This document shows positions 36,522-44,834 of a stretch of DNA of 64,000 bases, piece after piece (the stretch's first letter is position 1; each line of letters starts with the position of its first letter). The translations under genes and the position numbers were made by a program. The notes under the pieces were generated by a model. That model saw only the letters and a list, made by a program, of their open reading frames with translations, had not been told where the DNA came from and searched no databases. Source of the stretch: Fundicoccus sp052116145. GTDB taxonomy: Bacteria > Bacillota > Bacilli > Lactobacillales > Aerococcaceae. The stretch spans positions 62,001-126,000 of the forward strand of contig NZ_JBQKLQ010000007.1 of NCBI RefSeq assembly GCF_052116145.1, written 5' to 3'.

Positions 36522-37474
36522 TCGTTTTCTCCTCCATTAAGAAATGGTTGAATCTCCGCTACATCTTCTAATTTATCGATGACTAAACATGCCGGTGTGT
36601 CTTTTTCACGTTTTAGCATTTGTGCTAAAGTTTTTCCAGGTCCAATTTGGATAATATGTGTGACACCTTGCTTTGAAAAGAAATCAATTGTTTGACGCCA
36701 TTTAACTGGTTCTGTTAAATGACGGACTAAAAGATTTTTAACATTAGATACATCATGCGCTTCCACTGTCGTATTACTTATTACTAGTGTTTCTGTTTGT
36801 GAAAACTCTACTCCACTTAATACTTCTGCAAACGGCTCAGCAGTAGCTGACATTAATGGGCTATGAAATGGCCCTTCCACTTTAAGTGGCATTGTTTTTT
36901 TATAACCTAATTCTTTTGCACGTTTTTTAAATAACGTAGTCGTTATCTCAGTGCCTGCCAAAATAACTTGCTGGCTAGAATTGATATTAGCAATATACAG
37001 TTCTTCATGTGATTCTTTAATTTCATTGACAATTAACTCAATTTCTTCAAATGGCATCTGCATCACTGCAAGCATTTGAACTGGAGTTGCTTTAGCTAAA
37101 ATTTCACAGTGACGAGACATAATTTCCCCACGTGCTTTCAATAACTGATAGCCCGCTTCTTTAGGTAACATGCCACTCGCCATTAAAGCTGTATACTCCC
37201 CTAAACTTAATCCAGCCATAAAAGTAATGGCTGGAAGATTTGGGGCAATACTATTGAATATGGCAAGGCTCGTTGCCGTGATAGCAACTTGTGCATTGCG
37301 AGTTTCTTTAAATTGATCGAGATCTGACTCAATCCATTCACGAATAGGCATTCCTTCTGTTGCAGCTTCTGCTAATTCAAATTCTTCTTTGGCTGTAGCA
37401 TATTCGGTTTGAAAGTCTAAGCCCATTCCCTCGTAATGAGCGCCTTGACCATTAAATATAATTGCAAGTTTCAT
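36518..37474 (-). CDS. fabD: Malonyl-CoA:ACP transacylase
   Basis: A 318-residue acyltransferase that loads malonyl groups onto ACP. It starts MKLAIIFNGQGAHYEGMGLD, with the nucleophile Ser in MAGLSLGEYTAL (the streptococcal GLSLGE variant) and the catalytic His in GPFHSPLM. It sits between fabK and fabG as in streptococci. Confidence 0.96.
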   Translation of the reverse strand: MKLAIIFNGQGAHYEGMGLDFQTEYATAKEEFELAEAATEGMPIREWIESDLDQFKETRNAQVAITATSLAIFNSIAPNLPAITFMAGLSLGEYTALMASGMLPKEAGYQLLKARGEIMSRHCEILAKATPVQMLAVMQMPFEEIELIVNEIKESHEELYIANINSSQQVILAGTEITTTLFKKRAKELGYKKTMPLKVEGPFHSPLMSATAEPFAEVLSGVEFSQTETLVISNTTVEAHDVSNVKNLLVRHLTEPVKWRQTIDFFSKQGVTHIIQIGPGKTLAQMLKREKDTPACLVIDKLEDVAEIQPFLNGGENE

Positions 37475-37518
37475 CGATTGCCCCTTCTATCTTTCAGACT
37501 TTAGTAATATATAATTGC

Positions 37519-38478
37519 TTATAATTCAAAGAACGCTTGACGTTCAAGATAAACAGCTTTTGCACCATTTATATAATCTAAAATGATTTCTTGAACACTT
37601 TCTTCTTTAGTAATTAACCCAGCGATTTGACCTGCCATCATCGAGCCTGTTTCAGTATTACCTTCAACAACAGCACGTCTTAATGCACCTTTTGCCAACT
37701 CTTCTAGTTTTTCAAAATCAGGATTTTCTTTCCCGGTTTCTTCTTTTTCAACTTGTAAGTATTGGGTTGTGAGCTTATTACGTAACACTCTAACTGGGTG
37801 ACCATTAATTTGACCAGTAACTACTGTATCAATGTCACTCGCTTTTAAGATCGCATTTTTAAAGTTAGGATGAGCATTTGACTCTGTAGAAACAACAAAG
37901 CGAGTCCCAACTTGAATTCCCTGAGCACCAAGCATTAATGCTGCTGCTAGAGAACGTCCGTCTCCAAAACCACCTGCTGCAATTACAGGAATCGAAACAG
38001 CGTCCACAACTTGAGGTAGTAGCGTAAGAGTCGTCAATTTCCCAATATGACCCCCTGCTTCCATCCCCTCAACAACAATGGCTGTAGCACCAATTCGTTC
38101 CATTCTTTTAGCTAATGCAACGGAAGCTACAACAGGAATCACACTAATACCTGCTTCTTGAAAGCGAGTCATGTATTTCCCAGGGTTACCCGCACCTGTT
38201 GTAATAATTTTAATACCTGATGCGATTAAATAATCAACCACTTCTTCAACATGTGGGTTTAATAACATCACATTGACCGCGAACGGTTTGCTTGTTTTAC
38301 TTTTCATGTCTTCGACTTTTTTCTGCACAAGTTCAACTGGATCATGACCAGTACCTATTACGCCAAGACCACCCGCATTTGAAACAGCGCTGGCTAAATC
38401 TGCATCTGCTACCCAAGCCATTGCGCCTTGCACGATTGGGTATTCAATATTTAATAATTCTGTGATCGCTGTTTTCAT
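37519..38478 (-). CDS. fabK: Enoyl-ACP reductase II (FMN-dependent)
   Basis: A 319-residue TIM-barrel flavoprotein with the FabK N-terminus (ELLNIEYPIVQGAMAWVADA), the AAGGFGDGRSLAAALMLGA segment that binds FMN phosphate, and VVEGMEAGGHIG with the catalytic His. FabK replaces FabI as the last-step reductase in streptococci and relatives and is not sensitive to triclosan. Nitronate monooxygenases share the fold, but the position between acpP and fabD makes FabK the clear call. Confidence 0.95.
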   Translation of the reverse strand: MKTAITELLNIEYPIVQGAMAWVADADLASAVSNAGGLGVIGTGHDPVELVQKKVEDMKSKTSKPFAVNVMLLNPHVEEVVDYLIASGIKIITTGAGNPGKYMTRFQEAGISVIPVVASVALAKRMERIGATAIVVEGMEAGGHIGKLTTLTLLPQVVDAVSIPVIAAGGFGDGRSLAAALMLGAQGIQVGTRFVVSTESNAHPNFKNAILKASDIDTVVTGQINGHPVRVLRNKLTTQYLQVEKEETGKENPDFEKLEELAKGALRRAVVEGNTETGSMMAGQIAGLITKEESVQEIILDYINGAKAVYLERQAFFEL

Positions 38479-38497
38479 GTTTATCTTCCTTCTTTAA

Positions 38498-38722
38498 TTA
38501 AGCTTCTAGACTTTCGATGTATTTAACTAAGTCTTCAACTGTTTTTAAGTTTTGGTCAGTATCAATGGTAATATCTAATTCGTCTTCGATTTCGCTGATG
38601 ATTTGGAATACATCTAAACTGTCTGCTTTTAAATCGTTCTCGAAGTCAGTTGCTAATGCTACTTCACTCGCTTCAATACCTAATTGATCCACAATAATTT
38701 CTTTTACTTTTTCGAATACCAT
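38498..38722 (-). CDS. acpP: Acyl carrier protein
   Basis: A 74-residue acidic ACP. The phosphopantetheine attachment Ser is in LKADSLDVFQI (about Ser35), followed by the recognition helix with many Glu and Asp. It carries the growing acyl chain for all Fab enzymes of this operon. It lies between fabH and fabK. Confidence 0.97.
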   Translation of the reverse strand: MVFEKVKEIIVDQLGIEASEVALATDFENDLKADSLDVFQIISEIEDELDITIDTDQNLKTVEDLVKYIESLEA

Positions 38723-38751
38723 AATAATTTTCCTCCAAATATTTGTTTTTT

Positions 38752-39699
38752 TTATAGTTTAATACTGATATTTCCCCACGCTAAGCCGCCACCAAAACCA
38801 CACATTACGATTGTTTGAGAACCGTCTAAAGCCAATTTATTATCTTTCACAAGTTCGTCTAGTAGAACCGGTATACTTGCTGCCGATAAATTTGCGACTT
38901 TTGATATGTTTGATGGTATTTGTGTTTGTGAGATTTTAAGCTTTTTAACAATTATATCTAACAAGCGTTGATTAGCTTGGTGGCAAATCAAATAGTCATA
39001 ATTTTCAACACGTTCTGTCATGAAGTTCCCAAGAGACTTAATCACTGTACGATTAACAAAATTAAAGACGTCACGCCCTAGCATGCTCATGACATTTTTG
39101 CCTTCTGCATTAGGATTAACAGCGATGGATAACTTATCATCTTCTATCGCATGTAGTTCGCTTTGATAATTTGGCAAGCCAGTTCCATCATGTTTAATTA
39201 GAACGGCACCCGCTCCATCACCAAACAATACCGCTGTACTTCGATCAGAAAAATCTAAAATCTGACTCATCTTCTCAGCACCAATCACTAAAGTGTATCC
39301 TTCAGTTTTTGATCGTGACATTTGTTCTGCTATATCCAGTGCCATAACAAACCCACTACATGCTCCGCTGACATCAAAGCCCCAAGCGTCGTTGATTCTT
39401 AATGCTGCTTGAACTTGATTAGCAACTGATGGTGTAGGCGCATTAGCCGACATCGTTGCTACAACAATCAATTTAATCTCTTGTACAACGTCAGTTTCAA
39501 GTTTTGAAAGTAAGTCTTGTGCAGCTTTCGTGGCGAGATTAGCAACTGTTTCGTCTTTTAGGGCGAAATAGCGCTGTGTAATACCTGAACGCTGTTCAAT
39601 CCACTCATGGGATGAGTCGATTTGAAATTGTTCGATTAATTGATCATTCGTCAGAACTGTTTCTGGCAAGTAAGAGCCTGTCGCAATAAGTTTACTCAT
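38752..39699 (-). CDS. fabH: 3-oxoacyl-ACP synthase III
   Basis: A 315-residue initiating condensing enzyme. Cys114 in VSGACSGFVMAL, the His of ICHQANQRLLD and the Asn of VANLSAASIP form the triad (the last motif is more often GNTSAAS, but Asn is kept). It condenses acetyl-CoA with malonyl-ACP. It follows fabT by 12 bases. Confidence 0.96.
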   Translation of the reverse strand: MSKLIATGSYLPETVLTNDQLIEQFQIDSSHEWIEQRSGITQRYFALKDETVANLATKAAQDLLSKLETDVVQEIKLIVVATMSANAPTPSVANQVQAALRINDAWGFDVSGACSGFVMALDIAEQMSRSKTEGYTLVIGAEKMSQILDFSDRSTAVLFGDGAGAVLIKHDGTGLPNYQSELHAIEDDKLSIAVNPNAEGKNVMSMLGRDVFNFVNRTVIKSLGNFMTERVENYDYLICHQANQRLLDIIVKKLKISQTQIPSNISKVANLSAASIPVLLDELVKDNKLALDGSQTIVMCGFGGGLAWGNISIKL

Positions 39700-39711
39700 G
39701 ATATCTTCCTT

Positions 39712-40188
39712 TTATTTCGTTTTGGTTTTCGTTTTGGTTTTCATTTCATCTAAGAATGAATGTAGATTTCTTAAGCCTTTTTGAAGAGCTAAAGCTTCTG
39801 TTTCATTCAATCCTGATAATGTTTGGTGGACCATGTTGAGATGGAATTTCCGATGAAGTCGATACAGCAATTTTCCGCGTTTAGTTAAACGTAAATTTAC
39901 TACACGTCGATCTTCTGGCAACCGCACTCTTTCCACATAGCCTTTTTTCACTAAATTCTGAACAGACACGGATAAAGTTCCGACTGTCACACTTAATTTC
40001 TTCGCGACTTCGGATGAACTTAATTCAGCAGTCAAACCAATCGCTTCAATTGTATGCATCTCTTTTATTGTTAAGTCAAAGAATTCACTTTCTTTTAATG
40101 CGCTCTCTTCAATTAACAAAATTTCATTGAAAATCATAACTAAATATTCATTAATCTCATGAATGGTCTCAAATTCCAAATACGTCAC
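39712..40188 (-). CDS. fabT: MarR-family regulator of fatty acid synthesis FabT
   Basis: A 158-residue winged-helix MarR protein at the head of the fab operon, the FabT position of streptococci. The DNA-binding part is LSSSEVAKKLSVTVGTLSVSVQNLVKKGYVER and the wing RLPEDRRVVNLRLT. FabT, helped by long-chain acyl-ACP, represses the operon; a matching operator precedes this gene. The GTG at 40188 is used, but a TTG three codons later fits the GAGGTG ribosome site better. The C-terminus ends in an odd KTKTKTK tail encoded by a 12-bp tandem repeat. Confidence 0.93.
   Translation of the reverse strand: MTYLEFETIHEINEYLVMIFNEILLIEESALKESEFFDLTIKEMHTIEAIGLTAELSSSEVAKKLSVTVGTLSVSVQNLVKKGYVERVRLPEDRRVVNLRLTKRGKLLYRLHRKFHLNMVHQTLSGLNETEALALQKGLRNLHSFLDEMKTKTKTKTK
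39720..39743 (-). repeat. 12-bp tandem repeat at the 3' end of fabT
   Basis: TTTTGGTTTTCG is repeated (second copy ends in A), giving the Lys-Thr tail of FabT. In-frame slippage by 12 bp would change the tail length by four residues without breaking the frame. Confidence 0.7.
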
Positions 40189-40207
40189 CTCATTCCAAAA
40201 ATATATG

Positions 40208-40237
40208 TTTTGATTATCAAACTATTTGATGTTCAAA
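40208..40237 (-). promoter_or_regulatory. FabT operator
   Basis: TTTGATTATCAAA (40209-40221) is a palindrome matching the streptococcal FabT box, with a second imperfect copy TTTGATGTTCAAA at 40225-40237. They directly overlap and follow the -10 box of fabT, so FabT should repress its own operon. Confidence 0.85.
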
Positions 40238-40265
40238 GTTTATTATAGCTAAGATATTTTGTCAA
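40237..40265 (-). promoter_or_regulatory. Promoter of the fab operon
   Basis: A consensus TTGACA (40265-40260) and TAAACT (40242-40237) are 17 bases apart on the minus strand, upstream of the FabT boxes. Confidence 0.75.
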
Positions 40266-40362
40266 CCAATATAATGGTTAAATATTTCCTAAGTAAAAAG
40301 GAACGTCATTAAAATGCAACTTGTAATCGTGTTCATTTTTTATAAGAATATATAACAATAAA

Positions 40363-40398
40363 AATAGTGCTAACTACTTTAGAGTAATTAGCACTATT
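40363..40398 (-). terminator. Terminator of gdhA
   Basis: AATAGTGCTAA and TTAGCACTATT form a perfect 11-bp stem that continues as TACT / AGTA, and TTTTTATT follows on the minus strand. Confidence 0.92.
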
Positions 40399-40424
40399 CT
40401 TTAGATTAATCCTTTTACAAAAAA

Positions 40425-41768
40425 TTAAACGACACCATGAATTAACATTAATTCGACTGTTTTTTCGAATGACGCAATGTCAGCGCCTGATGCATAATCT
40501 AACCCTAAGTCGTATGTTTCACAGGCAGTTAAACAACTTTGGAAAATACTCTTCATAATTCCTTGCAATGTTTCGTCCACTTGTTCTTGCGTCCATCTTT
40601 GACGCATAGAGTTTTGACTCATCTCTAATGCTGATACTGCGACCCCCCCAGCATTAGCTGCTTTACCTGGCCCATAATAGATACCGTGTTGTTTGTAGAT
40701 TTTCACAGCTTCTGATTTACTTGGCATATTGGCACCTTCAGCAACGAATTTCACACCGTTAGTTGCTAAACGCTGTGCTTGATTTGCATCAATCTCATTT
40801 TGAGTGGCACACGGTAGAGCAATATCCGCTGTCACATCTAAATCCCAAACAGATCCTTCAGCGTGGGTTACTGCTGGATATTTGTCCAGATATTTAGCAA
40901 TTCTTTCCCGTCCAGATACCTTTAGTTCATAAACTAATTCTAAGTCGATACCATTCTCGTCATAAATTGCACTGTTAGAATCACTCATCGAAACAACGAT
41001 ACCTCCAAACTCTTGAACTTTACGCGCGGCATAGTATGCAACGTTTCCTGATCCAGAAATCATGACACGTTTACCTTTTAAGTTGTCTTCTACTTGCCTT
41101 AACATTTCGTTCAAGAAGTAAACAAGACCGAAACCAGTCGCTTCTGTCCTTCCTAGACTTCCTCCCGCCGGAATTGGTTTGCCTGTTAGAACACCTGCTT
41201 CTGGACCATTCAAACGTTTATATTGTCCTAAGAAATAACCAATTTCTCGTGCACCAACACCAATGTCTCCTGCTGGAACATCCACATCTGGTCCTACGTA
41301 ACGTGCTAATTCTGTCATAAAACTTTGACAAAAACGCATCACTTCTTGTTCTGATTTACCTTTCGGATCAAAATCAGCTCCACCCTTACCGCCACCTATC
41401 GGTAGGCCTGTTAGGCTATTCTTAAATATTTGTTCGAAGCCTAAGAACTTTAGAATGCTCTGATTTACGGTTGGGTGGAAACGAATCCCACCTTTATACG
41501 GACCAGCTAAAGAGCTAAATTGCACACGGTAGGCACGATTTACTTGGACTTGGCCACTATCATCTACCCAAGGTACTCGGAAAGAGATAATTCTTTCTGG
41601 TTCAGTAATTCTTTCTAAGACGGCTTGTTTTCGATAATCTGGGTTAGCAAGAATAACTGGTTCAATTGCATCTAAGAACTCTTTGACAGCTTGCAAAAAC
41701 TCTCCCTCATGTGGATAAATTGCCTCTAGCTTCTCATAGACCTCTTGTGTATATTTTTTTTCGTTCAC
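40425..41768 (-). CDS. gdhA: NADP-type glutamate dehydrogenase
   Basis: A 447-residue hexameric-type glutamate dehydrogenase (the usual biosynthetic length). It has the substrate site GGGKGGADFDPKGKSEQEVM with the active-site Lys, PAGDIGVGAREIGY, and the dinucleotide-binding MISGSGNVAYYAARK. It makes glutamate from 2-oxoglutarate and free ammonia, and works best when ammonia is plentiful. The start is GTG with AAGGAG ten bases upstream. The gene is monocistronic, divergent from efp. It matters here because the purine enzymes PurF and PurL seem to depend on ammonia too. Confidence 0.95.
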   Translation of the reverse strand: MNEKKYTQEVYEKLEAIYPHEGEFLQAVKEFLDAIEPVILANPDYRKQAVLERITEPERIISFRVPWVDDSGQVQVNRAYRVQFSSLAGPYKGGIRFHPTVNQSILKFLGFEQIFKNSLTGLPIGGGKGGADFDPKGKSEQEVMRFCQSFMTELARYVGPDVDVPAGDIGVGAREIGYFLGQYKRLNGPEAGVLTGKPIPAGGSLGRTEATGFGLVYFLNEMLRQVEDNLKGKRVMISGSGNVAYYAARKVQEFGGIVVSMSDSNSAIYDENGIDLELVYELKVSGRERIAKYLDKYPAVTHAEGSVWDLDVTADIALPCATQNEIDANQAQRLATNGVKFVAEGANMPSKSEAVKIYKQHGIYYGPGKAANAGGVAVSALEMSQNSMRQRWTQEQVDETLQGIMKSIFQSCLTACETYDLGLDYASGADIASFEKTVELMLIHGVV

Positions 41769-41874
41769 TTAATTCACTCTCCTTATACCAATCAAATATT
41801 TTAGTGTTGAAGCAAAAATAACATTTTCCTACTATAATAATAGTCTGAAATGGTTACTTATCTTTCACTTCAAA

Positions 41875-41883
41875 ATTATAGCA
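41875..41883 (-). promoter_or_regulatory. Extended -10 promoter of gdhA
   Basis: The minus strand reads TGCTATAAT, an extended -10 with a perfect TATAAT, about 105 bases upstream of the start, leaving a long leader. Confidence 0.5.
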
Positions 41884-41997
41884 TAGATTCATAAAAATTA
41901 AAATTCTCTCATTAAGCATTGTTATTTTTAATTTAGTCCGGTAGTTTGCATATTTTGGTATAAATACTGAGACTATGATAATTAATGACATTATTTA

Positions 41998-42006
41998 TGC
42001 TATAAT
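41998..42006 (+). promoter_or_regulatory. Extended -10 promoter of efp
   Basis: TGCTATAAT ends 36 bases before the efp ATG. No good -35 is seen, as is usual for extended -10 promoters. The gene then has AAAGGAG as ribosome site. Confidence 0.7.
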
Positions 42007-42042
42007 GAGTGAGTAAATTTCGAATATAAAGGAGACATCTCA

Positions 42043-42606
42043 ATGATTAATGCATCAGACTTAAAGGCTGGTATGACTTTTGTTCAAGACGGAAAATTAA
42101 TTAAAGTTCTTGAAGCTAGTCACCACAAACCAGGTAAAGGTAACACAGTAATGCGTATGAAACTCCGTGACGTACGTGGTGGGGGAACATACGAAACAAC
42201 TTTCAGACCAAACGAAAGTTTCGAACGTGCTTATTTAGATTCAAAAGCTGTTCAATTCTTGTATGCTATGGATGACACTGCTCATTTCATGGATTTAGAG
42301 ACTTATGAGCAATACGAAATCCCAACTGATTCTATTGAAAATGACATGTTATACTTATTAGAAAATATGGATGTCAAAATTCAATTCTTCGGCCACGAGG
42401 TTATTGGAATCGAATTACCAGGTTCAGTTACTTTAACAGTTGTAGAAACACAACCTTCTATTAAAGGTGCTACTGTAACTGGTTCAGGTAAACCAGCGAC
42501 AATGCAAACTGGTTTAGTTGTAAACGTTCCTGACTTTATCGAAGTTGGAGAAGCTTTAGAAATCAGTACGGCTGATGGTGCTTACCAACGTCGTGCACAA
42601 AAATAA
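42043..42606 (+). CDS. efp: Elongation factor P
   Basis: A 187-residue EF-P with the three beta-barrel domains. It rescues ribosomes stalled at polyproline. The modification loop reads HHKPGKGNTVMR, with Lys32 at the tip, the residue modified by 5-aminopentanol in B. subtilis; whether it is modified here is not visible. The family signature near the C-terminus (about 150-169) is present. The gene is alone here, whereas in B. subtilis it neighbours yqhT (the aminopeptidase found at 57123-58184). Confidence 0.97.
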   Translation: MINASDLKAGMTFVQDGKLIKVLEASHHKPGKGNTVMRMKLRDVRGGGTYETTFRPNESFERAYLDSKAVQFLYAMDDTAHFMDLETYEQYEIPTDSIENDMLYLLENMDVKIQFFGHEVIGIELPGSVTLTVVETQPSIKGATVTGSGKPATMQTGLVVNVPDFIEVGEALEISTADGAYQRRAQK

Positions 42607-42616
42607 TTTAAATAAA

Positions 42617-42653
42617 TACAGTGATCTCAGATTTTGAGATCGCTGTATTTTAT
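42617..42653 (+). terminator. Terminator of efp
   Basis: TACAGTGATCTCA pairs with TGAGATCGCTGTA (one G-T pair) and is followed by TTTTATTT. Confidence 0.88.
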
Positions 42654-42722
42654 TTGAAGCGTATTTTTATTTTTAGAAAGTAATCCATATTATTGATAAA
42701 TGATGGACTTTAAGGTTTGGAA

Positions 42723-42749
42723 TAAAAAAAAGCCACCCCGAAGGATGAC
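42723..42749 (-). terminator. Terminator of tRNA-Arg
   Basis: GTCATCC-TTCG-GGGTGGC followed by eight T on the minus strand, 14 bases past the tRNA. Confidence 0.8.
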
Positions 42750-42762
42750 GATTGTTTCATTA

Positions 42763-42836
42763 CGTCACAGGCAGGATTCGAACCTGCGACCGTTCGCTTA
42801 GAAGGCGAATGCTCTATCCAGCTGAGCTACTATGAC
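42763..42836 (-). tRNA. tRNA-Arg (anticodon UCU)
   Basis: The 74-base minus-strand sequence folds as a cloverleaf. The acceptor arms are GTCATAG and CTGTGAC (one T-G pair), the D arm GCTC-AGCTGGATA-GAGC, the anticodon stem TTCGC / GCGAA with loop CTTCTAA (anticodon TCT, reading AGA and AGG), and the T arm GCAGG-TTCGAAT-CCTGC. The discriminator is G and CCA is not encoded. It is a single gene with its own promoter and terminator. Confidence 0.95.
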
Positions 42837-42857
42837 TTGTTATTTAACAACTACATT

Positions 42858-42887
42858 AGTATACGATATAAAGTGAGTTTCTGTCAA
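42858..42887 (-). promoter_or_regulatory. Promoter of tRNA-Arg
   Basis: Consensus TTGACA (42887-42882) and TATACT (42863-42858) are 18 bases apart, 22 bases before the tRNA. Confidence 0.75.
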
Positions 42888-42960
42888 CCATATCTTTAAA
42901 ATCGTTTAATTTTTCTTTAAAAATCTCTTCCTAATTTTCGCATTTATAAATTCAAACGCG

Positions 42961-42966
42961 TATACT
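42961..42966 (+). promoter_or_regulatory. Candidate -10 of the NagZ-like gene
   Basis: TATACT lies 20 bases before the ATG at 42987; the -35 match is poor. AGGAGG is the ribosome site. Confidence 0.4.
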
Positions 42967-42986
42967 ACATTTAGGAGGCGAAATTA

Positions 42987-44165
42987 ATGAAAAGAATAGT
43001 TTCAGTCCCAATCACAAAAATACTAACGACCATCATTGTACTATTAATTTTGGTTGGAGGCAACTCGAATAGGGTTAAAAGTAACGAATCTTTAGAAAAT
43101 GCCTCACAAAGTTCACAGAACCAAATAAATTTACAAGTTAAAGATGAAGGTCCGATCACTCAATCACCCGAAGAAATCTTACTGGCGCAAATGAGTCTTG
43201 AAGAAAAAGTCGGTCAAGTATTCTTGGCTAGATATCCTGAAACTGAAAGTCTCAAGATGGCTGACGAATATAATTTAGGGGGGTATATTTGGTTTGCTCA
43301 CGATTTCGAAAACAAAACACCAGAGCAAGTCTTATCAAAAACAACCACTTTACAGGAGAATAATCCAATCAATATGCTGATGGCTGTGGATGAAGAAGGT
43401 GGTACCGTCACTCGTATCAGTTTATTCTCTCAATATCGCGAAGAACCATTTGAATCACCTTATGATTATTATCTAAGTGGTTCATGGGATGAAGTCCGTT
43501 CTACTGAACAAGAAAAAGCTAATTTACTTAAGAGTTTAGGATTTAATATGAATCTAGCACCAGTAGCTGATGTCACAGTCACACCTGAAGACTTTATCTT
43601 TAACCGCTCATTTTCGTCTGATCCTGAGTTAGTTGCTAAATTCATTGAACTTTCCTTAGAAGTTTTTGAGGAAGCGAATGTTGGTGCTGTTTTAAAGCAT
43701 TTCCCTGGATACGGATCAAACGTTGATACACATATTGGAATAGCGTATGACAATCGAACAATTGACGAGCTAAGAAGCCATGATTTCACTCCGTTTAAAG
43801 TCGGAATTGAAAATGATGTGGATGCTATTTTGGTCTCTCATAATGTGATGACTTCGATTGATTTTGAAGTACCCGCTACACTTTCATCAGCTGTCATTAA
43901 CATCTTACGCGAGAATTTGAATTACAACGGAGTAATTATGACAGATGATTTAATAATGGATGGATTAACTCAATTTGCTAGCGCTCCAGAAGCCGCTCTT
44001 CTAGCAATCGAAGCTGGAAATGATTTACTTATCAGTTCTGAGTTGTCGACTCAGTGGCCAGCAGTTTTAGAAGCGGTAAAAAGTGGTCGAATCAGCGAGG
44101 AACGGTTAAACACTTCTGTTTTAAGAATCTTAAGATTGAAGCTAAATCTTGGGATTATCGAATAA
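42987..44165 (+). CDS. Secreted glycoside hydrolase family 3 protein (NagZ-like beta-N-acetylhexosaminidase)
   Basis: A 392-residue protein with an N-terminal signal or anchor helix (about 8-25), a Ser/Asn/Gln-rich linker of about 35 residues, and a single GH3 barrel. The NagZ loop motif is present as KHFPGYGSNVDTH (Lys-His and the Asp-His acid pair), and the nucleophile is the Asp in VIMTDDLIMDGL. The family removes GlcNAc from muropeptides or other glycans; unlike cytoplasmic NagZ this one is predicted outside the membrane. It lacks the second GH3 domain of larger glucosidases. No operon partners. Confidence 0.9.
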   Translation: MKRIVSVPITKILTTIIVLLILVGGNSNRVKSNESLENASQSSQNQINLQVKDEGPITQSPEEILLAQMSLEEKVGQVFLARYPETESLKMADEYNLGGYIWFAHDFENKTPEQVLSKTTTLQENNPINMLMAVDEEGGTVTRISLFSQYREEPFESPYDYYLSGSWDEVRSTEQEKANLLKSLGFNMNLAPVADVTVTPEDFIFNRSFSSDPELVAKFIELSLEVFEEANVGAVLKHFPGYGSNVDTHIGIAYDNRTIDELRSHDFTPFKVGIENDVDAILVSHNVMTSIDFEVPATLSSAVINILRENLNYNGVIMTDDLIMDGLTQFASAPEAALLAIEAGNDLLISSELSTQWPAVLEAVKSGRISEERLNTSVLRILRLKLNLGIIE

Positions 44166-44218
44166 GTGTCTTGGCGATTTCCAAATAATTTATACTACTC
44201 AACTTTTTGAAATAAAAA

Positions 44219-44266
44219 AGTTCTGACAATCACTCATTCAAAGTGACGTCAGAACTCTTCTTTTTT
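44219..44266. terminator. Bidirectional terminator between the NagZ-like gene and def
   Basis: AGTTCTGAC / GTCAGAACT with an inner TCACT / AGTGA pair. TTTTTT-like tracts lie on both sides, so it can serve both converging genes. Confidence 0.85.
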
Positions 44267-44831
44267 ATAAAAGGGTTGTATCCTTGTCCGAGGACCAAGG
44301 TTCTTCTTTATTAATGTGATCATAAAACATAATACCTTTTAAATGATCAAGCTCATGTTGAGTTACTACAGCTAAATAATCACGTAGTTTTAATTCGTAT
44401 GTGTCTCCTTTAAAATCTTGATATTCAAGACGAATACGCTTCGAACGAGGGACAAGACCTGGAACTTCACGATTCACAGATAAACACCCTTCTCCTTCTT
44501 TTAAAGCCGCTTTTTGTACTGAATGGCTAATGATTCGAGGATTAAAGAGTACTTCGCTTATTAAAGGTTCAGTTTCATACCCATCTTCATCATAATCCAT
44601 CACATGGACTGCAAATATCTGCTTATTGATATTCAATTGAGTCGCTGCCAAACCAACCCCAGCTCTCAAACCGTATTTTTCAGCGGTCTCTTCATCTTGA
44701 CTATTGATTAAAAATTCTAACATGTCTTTACCTAGTTGGTAAGTATCGCTATCTAACGGAAACTTAACAGGTTCGGCTTGTTTACGAAGAGACGGATGCC
44801 CCTCTTCAACGATATCATTCATCGTAATCAT
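44265..44831 (-). CDS. def: Peptide deformylase
   Basis: A 188-residue type II deformylase, which removes the N-formyl group from new proteins. All three metal-site motifs are present: GVGLAATQ, EGCLSV (Cys ligand) and QHELDHLKG (two His ligands and the catalytic Glu). It is the last gene of the folD-def operon, three bases after hflX, with GGAGGG ten bases before its ATG. Confidence 0.96.
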   Translation of the reverse strand: MITMNDIVEEGHPSLRKQAEPVKFPLDSDTYQLGKDMLEFLINSQDEETAEKYGLRAGVGLAATQLNINKQIFAVHVMDYDEDGYETEPLISEVLFNPRIISHSVQKAALKEGEGCLSVNREVPGLVPRSKRIRLEYQDFKGDTYELKLRDYLAVVTQHELDHLKGIMFYDHINKEEPWSSDKDTTLL

Positions 44832-44834
44832 ACG

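Noticed and set aside
38752..39699. Loss of the FabH active site (ANLSAAS for GNTSAAS)
   Set aside because: The catalytic Asn is kept, as are Cys and His; flanking changes are tolerated in the family.
44265..44831. Altered active site of peptide deformylase (GLAATQ instead of GLAAPQ)
   Set aside because: That position is variable in the GxGLAAxQ motif, and all metal ligands and the catalytic Glu are kept.
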